A DNA stretch of 64,000 bases from Legionella clemsonensis. Its GTDB lineage: Bacteria > Pseudomonadota > Gammaproteobacteria > Legionellales > Legionellaceae. The notes beneath the pieces were generated by a model, which saw nothing but the letters and a program-made list of their open reading frames with translations, did no database searches and had not been told where the DNA came from. Shown in pieces: positions 54,382 through 64,000 of this stretch. The position numbers and the translations under genes are program-made. The stretch spans positions 2,870,001-2,934,000 of the forward strand of contig NZ_CP016397.1 in the NCBI RefSeq assembly GCF_002240035.1, given 5' to 3'. The number at the start of each line of letters is the position of its first letter. Position 1 is the first letter of the stretch.

Positions 54382-55754
54382 GAATAGTAATTCTTGGTGC
54401 AGGGCAAGTGGGTGGTACTCTCGCACGAAATCTTGCTCGCGAAGACAATGACATCACCTTGGTAGACTTGAATGAAGAGCGCTTGCGCGAGCTTCAACAT
54501 CGGCTTGATATTCGTACGGTACACGGTTCTGCAGCTCATCCTAAGATTTTGATTGAAGCAGGTATTGAACAGGCAGACATGTTGATCGCGGTAACTAATA
54601 GCGATGAAATTAATATGATGGGCTGCCAGATTGCTTACAGCCTATTTCGGACACCCACCAAAATAGCGCGTATCCGTTCTCGCGATTATTACGATTACCC
54701 ACAGCTATTTTGTAATGATCATGTTCCCGTTGATGTTTGCATTAGTCCAGAAAAACTTGTTACAGAGCATATTGAAAATTTAATTATTTATCCCGGTGTC
54801 ACTCAAATTCTTGAATTTGCTGAAGGCCAGGCTCTATTGGCAACCATCAAACCACAACCCGGTGGTCTTATGGTAGGCAAAACCATTCAACAACTTTATG
54901 AGCATCTACATCCCATTGAAGCCAGAGTCGTTGCTATTTTTCGTGATAAAAATGCCATTGCGCCTGATGAAAATTGCCGGATTGGCATTGGAGATGATGT
55001 ACTTTTTATCGCCTCACCTCCCGCTATTCAACAAGTCTTAATCGCTTTGGGCCGTTATACTCACCCTAATCGCCGCATTATGATTGCCGGAGGTGGGCAC
55101 ATTGGTTCTAAACTTGCGCAAACCCTGGAAAATAACTACCGCATCAAAGTGATTGATCGTAATTTATCCCGTGCCAGTGAACTAGCCTCCCAACTGCATA
55201 AGGGAACTGTTCTGCAGGGAGATATTGCTGATAGAGATTTGTTGTTAAATGAGAACATTGAGTTCACTGATGTATTTTGTGCCGTTACCAACGATGATGA
55301 GGCGAATATTATGTCCTGCCTGCAGGCTAAGCGCCTTGGGGCCCGTCATGCTATTGCGCTAGTCAACCGTAATGCGTATGTCGAATTAATTGAAGACAGT
55401 AATATTGATCATGCAATTTCTCCTCAATTGATCACTATTGGCAGCATTTTAACGAAATTGCGACGTGGCAATATGGTAAAAGTCTATCGCTTACAAAACG
55501 ATGAGGCAGAAGCCATTGAATTGATAACCCATGGTGATCGCCTAACCTCTCAAGTTGTAGGGCGTACTCTTGCGGAAATTGGACTTCCTCCAGGAAGTTT
55601 TATTGCCGCAGTGATGCGAGAAGAAAAATTAATTATGCCACACGCACAACTTGTACTGGAATCAGGTGACCATGTGATACTGTTGTTACTCAAAAGACGG
55701 TATGTGCGACAAATTGAATCACTTTTCCAAGTCAGCTTGACGTTTATGGGTTAG
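54378..55754 (+). CDS. trkA: Trk potassium uptake protein TrkA
   Basis: TrkA is the cytoplasmic NAD-binding regulator of TrkH/TrkG channels. The 458 residues show two RCK units, each with a Rossmann start (ILGAGQVGGTLARNLA at the N-terminus and IAGGGHIGSKLAQTLE near residue 235), and TrkA_C domains. It overlaps dapF and is followed by trkH after two bases. Confidence 0.96.
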   Translation: MRIVILGAGQVGGTLARNLAREDNDITLVDLNEERLRELQHRLDIRTVHGSAAHPKILIEAGIEQADMLIAVTNSDEINMMGCQIAYSLFRTPTKIARIRSRDYYDYPQLFCNDHVPVDVCISPEKLVTEHIENLIIYPGVTQILEFAEGQALLATIKPQPGGLMVGKTIQQLYEHLHPIEARVVAIFRDKNAIAPDENCRIGIGDDVLFIASPPAIQQVLIALGRYTHPNRRIMIAGGGHIGSKLAQTLENNYRIKVIDRNLSRASELASQLHKGTVLQGDIADRDLLLNENIEFTDVFCAVTNDDEANIMSCLQAKRLGARHAIALVNRNAYVELIEDSNIDHAISPQLITIGSILTKLRRGNMVKVYRLQNDEAEAIELITHGDRLTSQVVGRTLAEIGLPPGSFIAAVMREEKLIMPHAQLVLESGDHVILLLLKRRYVRQIESLFQVSLTFMG

Positions 55755-55756
55755 CC

Positions 55757-57211
55757 ATGCAAATCAAAACAATTCTGCGTTTGTTAGGCCTGCTTTTGAT
55801 GATGTTTAGCGTGAGCATGCTGACGCCACTCATTATTAACCTTATTTTTCATGAACAATTTTGGTTGCCTTTTGTCGCTGCTTTTTGCTGTACGTTTACT
55901 ACAGGTGCGGTATTTTGGTTCAGCTTTAAGAAAGAACATCAAGAGCTTAAAATTCGGGATGGCTTTTTACTCGTTGTACTCTTCTGGTTTGTTCTTTGTT
56001 TGTACGCATCCTTACCCTTTATCTTTGCTATCAAACATCATAATCACAGCATGACGGATGCACTGTTTGAATCGGTTGCCGGTTTTACAACAACTGGAGC
56101 AAGCATTATCCGTCATGTGGAAGGCTTACCTCATGCGGTATTATTTTATCGCCAACAGTTGCAATTTTTGGGTGGCATGGGAATCGTGGTGTTAGCTGTA
56201 GCCATTCTGCCCATGCTTGGTGTAGGTGGCATGCAGTTATTTAGAGCAGAAACGCCTGGTCCAATGAAAGACAGCAAGTTAACCCCACGTATTGCTCAAA
56301 CAGCAAAAGCACTCTGGTCTTTATACCTGCTATTAACATTCATGTGTTGGCTTAGCTATTGGATTGCCGGAATGGATTGGTTTGATGCATTAGGTGAGAG
56401 TTTTGCTACGGTATCAACCGGCGGATTTTCCATGCATGACACAAGCTTTGCCTACTATCAAAATGATTGGATTGAATTAATAGCCTGTTTTTTTATGTTA
56501 CTGGGAGCAACCAATTTTGCCCTTCATTTCCTTGCCTTAAAAAAAAGAACATTCTCACCGTATTGGTATGATGAAGAATTTCGCTTTTACCTTCTTTTTT
56601 TGTTTGGTGCCAGTTTACTCATTAGCATAAGCCTGGTGGTTTATGGTTTTTTTGAAGCGAATCCTCATGCTTTGATAAAAAGCTTATTTAATGTCATTTC
56701 TCTGGCGACTACCACAGGTTTTGTCTCTGCTCCTTTTAGCACCTGGCCTACCTATGTACCGGTTTTTATTATGTTATTGGCTATTGTTGGTGGTTGTGCA
56801 GGCTCTACCAGTGGAGGTGTAAAGGTCATTCGTGCACTTTTAATTTATAAACAAAGTAAACGAGAAATGATTCGCTTACTGCATCCTCACGCTCTAATTC
56901 CCGTTAAATTTGGCAAACATAGCTTACCAGAACCCATTTTGGAATCGATGTGGGGTTTTATTTCCGTGTTTATTGCTCTTTTCTTAAGTCTAATGATTTT
57001 ATTAATGGCATTGGGTAATGATTTTATTACCTCTTTCTCTGCAGTTACGGCAACCCTTGCTAATGCAGGCGCAGGACTTGGAGCGGTCAGTGATAATTTC
57101 GCCGATCTTAATCAATTGAGTAAATGGCTATTAATTTTCGCAATGCTCGCTGGTCGATTGGAAATATTTTCTCTGCTTATTCTATTTTCACCTCATTTTT
57201 GGCAAAAATAA
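55757..57211 (+). CDS. trkH: Trk potassium uptake membrane protein TrkH
   Basis: The 484-residue membrane subunit has the four pore segments of the TrkH/KtrB family, seen as FTTTGAS, TVSTGGFS, TTTGF and LANAGAG, with each Gly in the K+ filter. It forms the ion path that TrkA gates. The gene order trkA-trkH suggests a stable operon. Confidence 0.96.
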   Translation: MQIKTILRLLGLLLMMFSVSMLTPLIINLIFHEQFWLPFVAAFCCTFTTGAVFWFSFKKEHQELKIRDGFLLVVLFWFVLCLYASLPFIFAIKHHNHSMTDALFESVAGFTTTGASIIRHVEGLPHAVLFYRQQLQFLGGMGIVVLAVAILPMLGVGGMQLFRAETPGPMKDSKLTPRIAQTAKALWSLYLLLTFMCWLSYWIAGMDWFDALGESFATVSTGGFSMHDTSFAYYQNDWIELIACFFMLLGATNFALHFLALKKRTFSPYWYDEEFRFYLLFLFGASLLISISLVVYGFFEANPHALIKSLFNVISLATTTGFVSAPFSTWPTYVPVFIMLLAIVGGCAGSTSGGVKVIRALLIYKQSKREMIRLLHPHALIPVKFGKHSLPEPILESMWGFISVFIALFLSLMILLMALGNDFITSFSAVTATLANAGAGLGAVSDNFADLNQLSKWLLIFAMLAGRLEIFSLLILFSPHFWQK

Positions 57212-57219
57212 CACAGATA

Positions 57220-57247
57220 TTGAATTTTTTTTTCAAGTCGTTATGCT
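57220..57247 (+). promoter_or_regulatory. Possible promoter before the giant open frame
   Basis: TTGAAT and TATGCT are 16 bases apart in the 122-base gap after trkH. The giant gene starts 87 bases later. It is a moderate match found by eye. Confidence 0.4.
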
Positions 57248-57333
57248 GGATCTAACTAAGGATTGGAATCTTTACGTCTTCACCTTTTTCTAAAGAGAAG
57301 TTACCGCTATTCAAGTCTAACTGGGAGTTGGCT

Positions 57334-60300
57334 ATGGGTAATCACTTTGTGACATCATTTCTCTCCACTATTGATCTTGCCACAGCACGAAAACTGTTTA
57401 TAGAAGAGCAACCAGAATCAGCTACATTAAATTTCATCATTGACAAACTTATTGAACAGCAAGCCAATGAGAATCTTGCAATCATGCTAGCGCTGATTGA
57501 TGAGTATGAAATTATTCGCTATCTTGAATTAAAAGTTAAAATTCTCCTGCATCTCTTAATTGAAGCGTTAACTAGTTCCTGCGACACGAAAATTGCAGAA
57601 CTGTTTAAAAAATTGGAATCACTTCTCTCTGATAATCAAACCTATTGGCACCCTATTATTTCACGTCTTATTACCTGGATCGAAAATCATCAACGAAGCA
57701 ATGACCTTTTACTTCTGCTGCAACATCTCCCTCCCAGGCAGTTGGAGCGCTTATATAGCCGTTTATTGGAAACAGCCGATAGTAATCCTCCATGGCTATC
57801 AACTCTGGTAACCTATATTGTTGCCAATCGTCTTTCTGGCAATTTGAATAAAGAACTGCATCGCCACTTTGCCAAACTTGCAAGTTATGTCCTGCTGTCA
57901 CCTACTTCTCATGACAACATTCATACGTTGTCGTTGGCACTCACAACGGAACAGTTGGTTAATATTATTTTTCAACTACGAGCAATTGCTGCAACGTACT
58001 CTTCCGAAACTCGAGAAAAACAACATCAACGTTTTAACGAACGCCGTCAAATTTATTTATCCAAATATGATGCACTAGCCACTGCTTTAACTGTTCGTGC
58101 TACCAACTCACAGGCTGAGTATGAGCAGTTGATTTACAACAATAGTGAACTTGCCAACATTGTGATGGTGAAGCGACTTAAAGGACAAATAGCTCCCAAT
58201 CGTCAAAAAGAATTAGTCATGGAGTTATTAACCCATAGCAGTAAATATGATTTAAAGGATCCTTTGCTCAAAGCAGCTGCAATAGATGCTTTTTTGGCCG
58301 TTTTTGTCAAATTAAATCAGTCTGATTTAATTCAGTGCTTTAAAAAATATTATACCCTGTATGCCGATAAAAATTTAGCGGAAATCATTCGCTTTCTTGA
58401 TCTTTTTTCTCATAAAACACAGGACATAAGCAAAATTTTAAGCTGTATCCATGAAATTGATGATGAAGATAGAACCATTACGATTAATTTTATTACCACC
58501 AGCAAAGCGGCGAAATATGACCTCATGGAAGGGTGTTTATATCGACTTAATGAGAAGCAATTGATTAATCTTTGTGGTCACGTGGTGGCCTTACGTCAAA
58601 TTACTCGCAATGACAGTGAATTACTATCAGTTTACTATAACGTTTTAGCAAAAAAAATTAGTTCCTCTTCTTCTCCGCTCCAACATTTTTCAGAGCTGGC
58701 ACACACTATCAAATTACTGCCGGAAAACGTTGTTAATGAATCAATTAGTAATATTCTCCTCTTTTTTAAAAATAACAGTGTCCTTCGTTATCAATGGTTA
58801 AGCGTTTTATTTGCCGCAGATTTTAATAAGACAACACTCCTGGCGCCTTGCTATGAATTGTTTAAACAGATTAAGTTATCAGAGCAGCTAACCTTACTTA
58901 AACATTTTTCCAGTGGAGAACTATTAAATTTTTATTTATACATGCTGCGTAATAACGCGGCTACCGAAGACTTTCATTGCCTGATTGAACTATTAAAGGA
59001 AACAGATAGACAACCTTTGTTATTATATTTGCTTTTAAACACACCACTCCATCAAGCTTTTCTTGATAAATTAATGGCCTTTATCGATGATAAAAATTTA
59101 ATTACGCTTATCGAACAACTCATTGATAAAGTTAAGGAAGACAATGATTATAGGACAACACTTGGTGAGCTGTTAAAACACTTCTGTCAGCGGCTACAAG
59201 TAACCCGAGATGAAAATTCTTCTTTACATCAGTGGGTAGACGAAAGTCAGCACTGCCAGGCACTGGCTTTTCATTTACTGGAAAATCCCGTTTGTTTTTA
59301 CAGTCTATCGTCACGTTCAACAATCTTGCAAGAGCTTACTCCTACGGTTTTACAAAGCTATTTAGGTAATCATGCTGCCGCTGATTTAAAATTAAGAATC
59401 AATCGTATTTTAAATGTGATTAAGTTAAATCCAGAAACTGCGGAAAACATTGCGCTGAATTTATTGAGTCACTTTCAAAATACACCCAAGAAATTACAAA
59501 CACTCTTTGCAAATCTAGAAACAGCTCAACTCAGTCTGAATAGCCATGGTAAGCAAAATTACCACTATTTAAAGCAGGCTTGCTGGCATTTGTTAAACCC
59601 GAAAACTAACAGCTACGACGATACGCGATGCACTACCCTTTTAACAACACAACTTGGTCTTGCACACTGTTTTGATCCCATTTTAGCAAGACTTGCTGCT
59701 GATATCAGTCAAAGTGATGATGCTCATCTTAGTGCTCAATATTTAATACAAATAGAAGCGGCGGCAATAGAACAAATAGCTCCTGCATCGCTAGCAATGA
59801 TTTTGACGAAATCAACCCAGGAAAACACTTTAACCAATTGGCAGAAAGTTGCAAATTACTTAAACAATCGAAATCTGGAAGAAAATTTGGTTTTAGTAAA
59901 AACGCTGATCGCTCATCTACAAAAAAGTACCCATCCAGTTTTGCTTAAGCTTGCCTTGCAATTTATTACGCAACTGGAACGTTTTGAAAAATTTCTCACT
60001 CAATTAGGTGAAGATGAACTGCGATGGTTTTTGCGAGAATGCAGCAACACAGAGTTCAGCAAACAGTTACCTTTTTGGTTTAATTTGTTGCTCGATTACT
60101 CTGCTTTTGAGCGGTTAAATTATGCTTCATTACTTATTTTACTGCCACAAGAACAACACTGTCTTGAACTTATTTATCAACATGAAAATTTAAAACCTCA
60201 TTTACCTACTCTGTTTACTCAATTAGCTTTTCTAAATGCCAAGCCTGTTCATTTTATAACAATCTTTAATGAGCTGAGTAAAGCATCCTCTCAGCAGAAA

Positions 60301-63300
60301 CGTGACTTTATTACAAAAGCACAACCTCTCATTCATGCTCATACCATAGAACCTTCGGCTTTATTTGTAATTAATATGCTGTTGTTAACACTGGATGATT
60401 TACAAATAAATTCTCACGTCGACATGAACTTAGTGTTGCAACATCTAAAATTGATTACACTATTGACTAAAAATCAGCAAGAAAATCATCATTCAGAAGG
60501 CTTTTCCCATGAATTACAGCAATTAACTTTAAATACCCTCTGCTACCTTTTCGCTCAAAATTCACGTTGGGCAAATCAATTATTGGTTAGTGAAGAATTT
60601 AGTCAGATGGCTTTGACTTGGCTAAATCAAATGGATACAAAAAATGTTGAACGTCACCCTCTTACCAGACTGCTACTGGATAATGCAAGTTTGCATTTCC
60701 ATCCCCTGCTAACCTCCGATCATCGTTTTCAAGCATTTATCAAGCAGCTTTTAGTAACCCCGCCTGCGTCAATGAATGAGGATCAATTTGCACTTCTTTT
60801 GGAGAAATTAACAGCAGAAAATCGAACAGAACTCTCCTTTAAATTACTGCAACAACCTACCTTGGGCGATGTGCAATGGTCTTCTTTAATGATATTAGCC
60901 CATGCACTACCAGTGACAACACTCTATGCTATTTATACACAAAGCAAAACGCGGTTTGTTTTTGTCGATCTATTAGCCAGACATCATGCAGGCATGGCTC
61001 TTCTTAGCGACTCTCAACGAAATAAGCTTATTGCTGAAATTATGTCTGGAAAACAAGTGTTACGTATTTTGGACAGTTACAGTCCTGTTGCCACAAAAAT
61101 AGCCTTCGTGGATGCTATTTTCAGCTATCTGGAAGCAACCAATACTTCTCTCTCCCATTGGCTTGAAGCTATGAATGTAGATATACAAACCTTTGCCGCA
61201 TTTTCCAATTATACTACCAGTAAAAAAAACAAACAAAAACTATTAGAAGTTATTAAGAAAAGTAACTATTACGGGGACGGACTTAATGGATATTTACAAC
61301 ATCCTTCCCTGGACATGTCCTTAGAGACAAATGGGTTTTTGTTTAAGCTATTTACTCAAATTGCCTTAAATCCCTGGAAAGGTTGGCAATGTCAATTTCA
61401 ACATTTGCAGAAATTAACCCCCGATACTTTAAAAGAAATCGTTCAAAACCAATTCGAGTTATTTGAACAAATTGATCAACTCAATCTATTTTTTGAACCG
61501 CTAAGCTTAAGTGAGGAAGTCGCACCTCATATGTTGGTGAGCGCACGCTGGGTGCAGTGTTTACCCTTAATAAATAGTATCTTAACCAGTATTGCCGTGT
61601 TTTACAGTAACGCAGAGCTCAGGAATATTCTTATACCTACCGCACTCTATCAACAAATTATTTTGCCTCTTTTGCAGGAGTCTCTTCCTCCTTCCGAAAT
61701 TTCCTTCGACTCGCTCTACGATTTACTGATAGATTATGCACAAACAGTTAAAGCAAGCCTACCTGCTCACGAACAGATAATTAAGGGTTATCTTCTTCAA
61801 TATCAACATCATTTACAAGCCATTGAAAATTACTCTTTTCCGAAACTGATTCAACTGTTTAGACCCAACTCCCATTTTTGCCAAATTAAAAATGGGCAAA
61901 TTAAAGTGCTCCATGAACCCGAAATTGAACTATTAAGCAATGCCGGACAGCATCATAAAGAGTGGCTTGAATTTAAAAAATTTTCACCTTCAATGCAATT
62001 GGTTAATTTATTAACTGCTTTATTACAGGTTCCAAACGTACTAGACGATAAGGGATTCAGGCAGTGGCTCTTGGTGCACTGCTTTTTTTCACCCCTGGCA
62101 GAACATTTAGACGACAATTTGCTGAAGCAATTAATCAATAATTTTCCCATTAAGGAATTTGAGCATGACCTTTCAGTAATCCATCAGCGAATTCAGCGCA
62201 TGAGGCTCGCCTGTCAGCTCTTGAAGAAGCTTGACACTACACGCTCCCTGTCTGAACTTGTTACAGGCTTATATACTCAATCTGTTGAAAATTTAACCCT
62301 CGTCTTGCATACCACTAAATTTGCGCATTTGTCTTATTTATCCCAACTTATATTGATGGTGTTACAGGCAAAAAAAAGCAACTTGTCCTGGCAGCAACTT
62401 CAGGTCTTATTGCTACCCCTCAAATGGAGTCATCAGCTGGATGTAGAATGGTTTTATCTGGAAATTTCAAAACTTAATGATTTGGAGTACAAATTAATTG
62501 AGCGTTGCCGACAATTGGTAATTTCAGGATTAAGCGCGAATAATGATGAAAAGGATTCGGCACGCCTGACTGTTCTTTCGCGTTCATTTATTATTGATAA
62601 TATGGTCAGTCTAACCAGGATTTTTAATTCTTATCAGGCGGTATTTTCTTCCAAAGAAGATAACATTCCTGCCAATAAATTACTCCGTTTGCTAGAAAAT
62701 TTACACCCATCTCCAGAAAAGATCGCTATTTTGTTGAAAAATTTGCACACTGCCGTGTTAACAGCCGTCATTAATTTTGCGCTAGAGGATCCTACAACTA
62801 ATGAAGAATTGTTAATTAAAATTATGGATGCAGGTTTTGGAGAGCTCTGCGAAACGCTCATGATTAATCAGCTTGAGAAAGCATTTAATCGTGTAAGAGG
62901 TAAAGAGGAGACTGCTTTTCTTGCCAGTCTCTCTTTAGAAGAATTTGCCGCGCTAAATCCCGAAGAATGGGGCAAAATCCTTATTATACAGCGTCTTTAT
63001 TTTAATAGAGTACCGCTGCCTGAATTAGCTGCCTTAAGTTCTGGCAAAGAGAAGAGAGAATATCAACGATTTTGCGCCGATGCTTCTCTTTATCAGTGTC
63101 TGCTCCATCTGCAGCAGCAAATTATACACGCTGGGCTTGCAGAAAATGAAAATTTAGTAATCAGGGCAAAAAAAAATCTTACTGCTTGTTTTAATTTTTT
63201 AAACCTTAACTCCAGAGCAATTATCTATTACTCCATCATGGAAAAATTTCACCGGGAAATTAATACACAGCAACCAGCACTTTATTTCCATTGGTTATGT

Positions 63301-64000
63301 TTACTTTCCTTTTTTACTGAAGACAGCAGCATTTTAATTTCCTCTTTTTTAGATTGGCTACATCAGACTGCGGAATCTGACTTAGCTCACCAACCTTACC
63401 TGGAAAAGTTATTAATGCATCTCTTACAGCAAGGTTTATTAACTACCTTGTGTAAACGCTTGAGGCAGTCGGAAGGAATTACAGGCGCAAAAGCAAATTG
63501 GCTTTATGCGCATCTAACTACTCAATCTGACACAACGTCTTTAATTTCAGATATAGTGCTTGGATTTTCCTGGGATTGGCTCAAAGAACACATTAAAAAC
63601 TCAACCACTGAATCCATCGCATTGCTCGACGGTATATTGCAGCAGGAAAACCACCTTAAAGCCATCACTGCCAATACCAACATGAAATTAACACTAATTG
63701 CTGTTTTGGAGAAATGTCAATTTGCGGCCAGTGATTTACTTCACTTACAAAAAAATAATGGCAATACAGTCATTAAAGCACTTATTGGAGCTCATTTGTT
63801 GGGACGCAAAGACTATATAGACCAATTGCAAGGTGAAACATTTATTTCGCAATTAACCGATGTAGGAAAAATTATTCGTCCACGCCTTAACCCCCTTATT
63901 CAGGATCTTCATCTTGCAGAACTTCCACAAGAAGTCATCAAACAACTGCATCCTGAAGCGGCAGCAACCTTATTATGTTCAATTAAAAAGTTTCATCAAC
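57334..64000 (+). CDS. Giant alpha-helical protein, over 2,200 aa, cut by the window edge
   Basis: From the ATG at 57334 (MGNHFVTSFLSTIDLATARK), with GGGAG 7 bases upstream, the frame stays open to base 64000: at least 2,222 codons without a stop. The translation is helical throughout, rich in Leu, Gln, Asn and His, with many 30-45-residue helix pairs (for example LLNFYLYMLRNN, LIELLKETDRQPLLLYLLLN, ITLIEQLIDKVK). This suggests a HEAT/ARM-like solenoid. I see no signal peptide, membrane helix or catalytic motif. Codon use looks native. I do not recognise the family. Its size and make-up recall large Dot/Icm effectors, but nothing here shows secretion. Confidence 0.85.
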   Translation, partial: MGNHFVTSFLSTIDLATARKLFIEEQPESATLNFIIDKLIEQQANENLAIMLALIDEYEIIRYLELKVKILLHLLIEALTSSCDTKIAELFKKLESLLSDNQTYWHPIISRLITWIENHQRSNDLLLLLQHLPPRQLERLYSRLLETADSNPPWLSTLVTYIVANRLSGNLNKELHRHFAKLASYVLLSPTSHDNIHTLSLALTTEQLVNIIFQLRAIAATYSSETREKQHQRFNERRQIYLSKYDALATALTVRATNSQAEYEQLIYNNSELANIVMVKRLKGQIAPNRQKELVMELLTHSSKYDLKDPLLKAAAIDAFLAVFVKLNQSDLIQCFKKYYTLYADKNLAEIIRFLDLFSHKTQDISKILSCIHEIDDEDRTITINFITTSKAAKYDLMEGCLYRLNEKQLINLCGHVVALRQITRNDSELLSVYYNVLAKKISSSSSPLQHFSELAHTIKLLPENVVNESISNILLFFKNNSVLRYQWLSVLFAADFNKTTLLAPCYELFKQIKLSEQLTLLKHFSSGELLNFYLYMLRNNAATEDFHCLIELLKETDRQPLLLYLLLNTPLHQAFLDKLMAFIDDKNLITLIEQLIDKVKEDNDYRTTLGELLKHFCQRLQVTRDENSSLHQWVDESQHCQALAFHLLENPVCFYSLSSRSTILQELTPTVLQSYLGNHAAADLKLRINRILNVIKLNPETAENIALNLLSHFQNTPKKLQTLFANLETAQLSLNSHGKQNYHYLKQACWHLLNPKTNSYDDTRCTTLLTTQLGLAHCFDPILARLAADISQSDDAHLSAQYLIQIEAAAIEQIAPASLAMILTKSTQENTLTNWQKVANYLNNRNLEENLVLVKTLIAHLQKSTHPVLLKLALQFITQLERFEKFLTQLGEDELRWFLRECSNTEFSKQLPFWFNLLLDYSAFERLNYASLLILLPQEQHCLELIYQHENLKPHLPTLFTQLAFLNAKPVHFITIFNELSKASSQQKRDFITKAQPLIHAHTIEPSALFVINMLLLTLDDLQINSHVDMNLVLQHLKLITLLTKNQQENHHSEGFSHELQQLTLNTLCYLFAQNSRWANQLLVSEEFSQMALTWLNQMDTKNVERHPLTRLLLDNASLHFHPLLTSDHRFQAFIKQLLVTPPASMNEDQFALLLEKLTAENRTELSFKLLQQPTLGDVQWSSLMILAHALPVTTLYAIYTQSKTRFVFVDLLARHHAGMALLSDSQRNKLIAEIMSGKQVLRILDSYSPVATKIAFVDAIFSYLEATNTSLSHWLEAMNVDIQTFAAFSNYTTSKKNKQKLLEVIKKSNYYGDGLNGYLQHPSLDMSLETNGFLFKLFTQIALNPWKGWQCQFQHLQKLTPDTLKEIVQNQFELFEQIDQLNLFFEPLSLSEEVAPHMLVSARWVQCLPLINSILTSIAVFYSNAELRNILIPTALYQQIILPLLQESLPPSEISFDSLYDLLIDYAQTVKASLPAHEQIIKGYLLQYQHHLQAIENYSFPKLIQLFRPNSHFCQIKNGQIKVLHEPEIELLSNAGQHHKEWLEFKKFSPSMQLVNLLTALLQVPNVLDDKGFRQWLLVHCFFSPLAEHLDDNLLKQLINNFPIKEFEHDLSVIHQRIQRMRLACQLLKKLDTTRSLSELVTGLYTQSVENLTLVLHTTKFAHLSYLSQLILMVLQAKKSNLSWQQLQVLLLPLKWSHQLDVEWFYLEISKLNDLEYKLIERCRQLVISGLSANNDEKDSARLTVLSRSFIIDNMVSLTRIFNSYQAVFSSKEDNIPANKLLRLLENLHPSPEKIAILLKNLHTAVLTAVINFALEDPTTNEELLIKIMDAGFGELCETLMINQLEKAFNRVRGKEETAFLASLSLEEFAALNPEEWGKILIIQRLYFNRVPLPELAALSSGKEKREYQRFCADASLYQCLLHLQQQIIHAGLAENENLVIRAKKNLTACFNFLNLNSRAIIYYSIMEKFHREINTQQPALYFHWLCLLSFFTEDSSILISSFLDWLHQTAESDLAHQPYLEKLLMHLLQQGLLTTLCKRLRQSEGITGAKANWLYAHLTTQSDTTSLISDIVLGFSWDWLKEHIKNSTTESIALLDGILQQENHLKAITANTNMKLTLIAVLEKCQFAASDLLHLQKNNGNTVIKALIGAHLLGRKDYIDQLQGETFISQLTDVGKIIRPRLNPLIQDLHLAELPQEVIKQLHPEAAATLLCSIKKFHQ

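Noticed and set aside
61953-62150. Minus-strand frames inside the giant open frame (also near 59132, 62634)
   Set aside because: They are short, lie antisense to a 2,200-codon open frame and have no ribosome site or recognisable product.

Overview
The window looks like chromosome of a Legionella-type gammaproteobacterium. It is AT-rich and has the gammaproteobacterial order ffh-rpsP-rimM-trmD-rplS. It also carries several things typical of Legionellaceae: a leucine-rich-repeat protein of the Dot/Icm effector style, an IcmL/DotI-like secreted protein, a homospermidine synthase, a protein ending in a eukaryotic prenylation (CaaX) box, and a giant helical protein. The genus is inferred from gene content; no search was run. 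No tRNA, rRNA operon, CRISPR array, prophage or transposase gene was seen.

Region by region. Bases 1-5.6 kb: the end of the signal recognition particle RNA, then dnaX, ybaB, recR, a DUF547 protein and a membrane sulfatase-fold enzyme. 5.6-10.7 kb: an unknown helical protein, a small lipoprotein, an orphan response regulator that lacks the phospho-acceptor aspartate, a CNNM/CorC membrane protein and a uridine-kinase-like ATPase. 10.8-14.8 kb: ffh and the ribosomal protein/tRNA modification operon, then ogt. 14.7-28 kb: mixed metabolic and transport genes (SDR, YgjP-like peptidase, 2-oxoglutarate oxygenase, acetolactate synthase, YadGH-like ABC exporter, two SAM methyltransferase-like proteins, APC permease, ABC exporter) with a CaaX-ended protein, a mobile miniature repeat and the decayed end of an argR gene. 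28-40 kb: CorA-type transporter, LemA with an M48 peptidase, the LRR protein, a homospermidine synthase split by a frameshift at an A8 tract, a di-heme cytochrome c peroxidase-like protein and uvrA.

40-57 kb: a BON-domain protein, a hotdog protein, a GT87 glycosyltransferase-like protein, and a tight four-gene amidoligase operon (C39-like peptidase, RimK-like ATP-grasp with an extra N-terminal domain, GCS2-type ligase, N-formylglutamate amidohydrolase-like enzyme) that probably makes or processes an unknown peptide-like metabolite. Next come a HerA-like ATPase, fur, bamE, the esterase-ratA-rnfH operon, a possible nuclease with a nuclear-localisation-like segment, then lptM-dapF-trkA-trkH. From 57,334 to the right edge a single reading frame stays open for more than 2,220 codons: a giant alpha-helical protein of unknown function whose end lies outside the window.

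The accessory signals of most interest are the giant open frame, the amidoligase operon, the CaaX protein, the split hss gene with a perfect A_AAA_AAA slippery site, the nuclease-like protein, and a family of miniature inverted-repeat elements, one copy of which still has matching terminal inverted repeats and an 8-bp target duplication.
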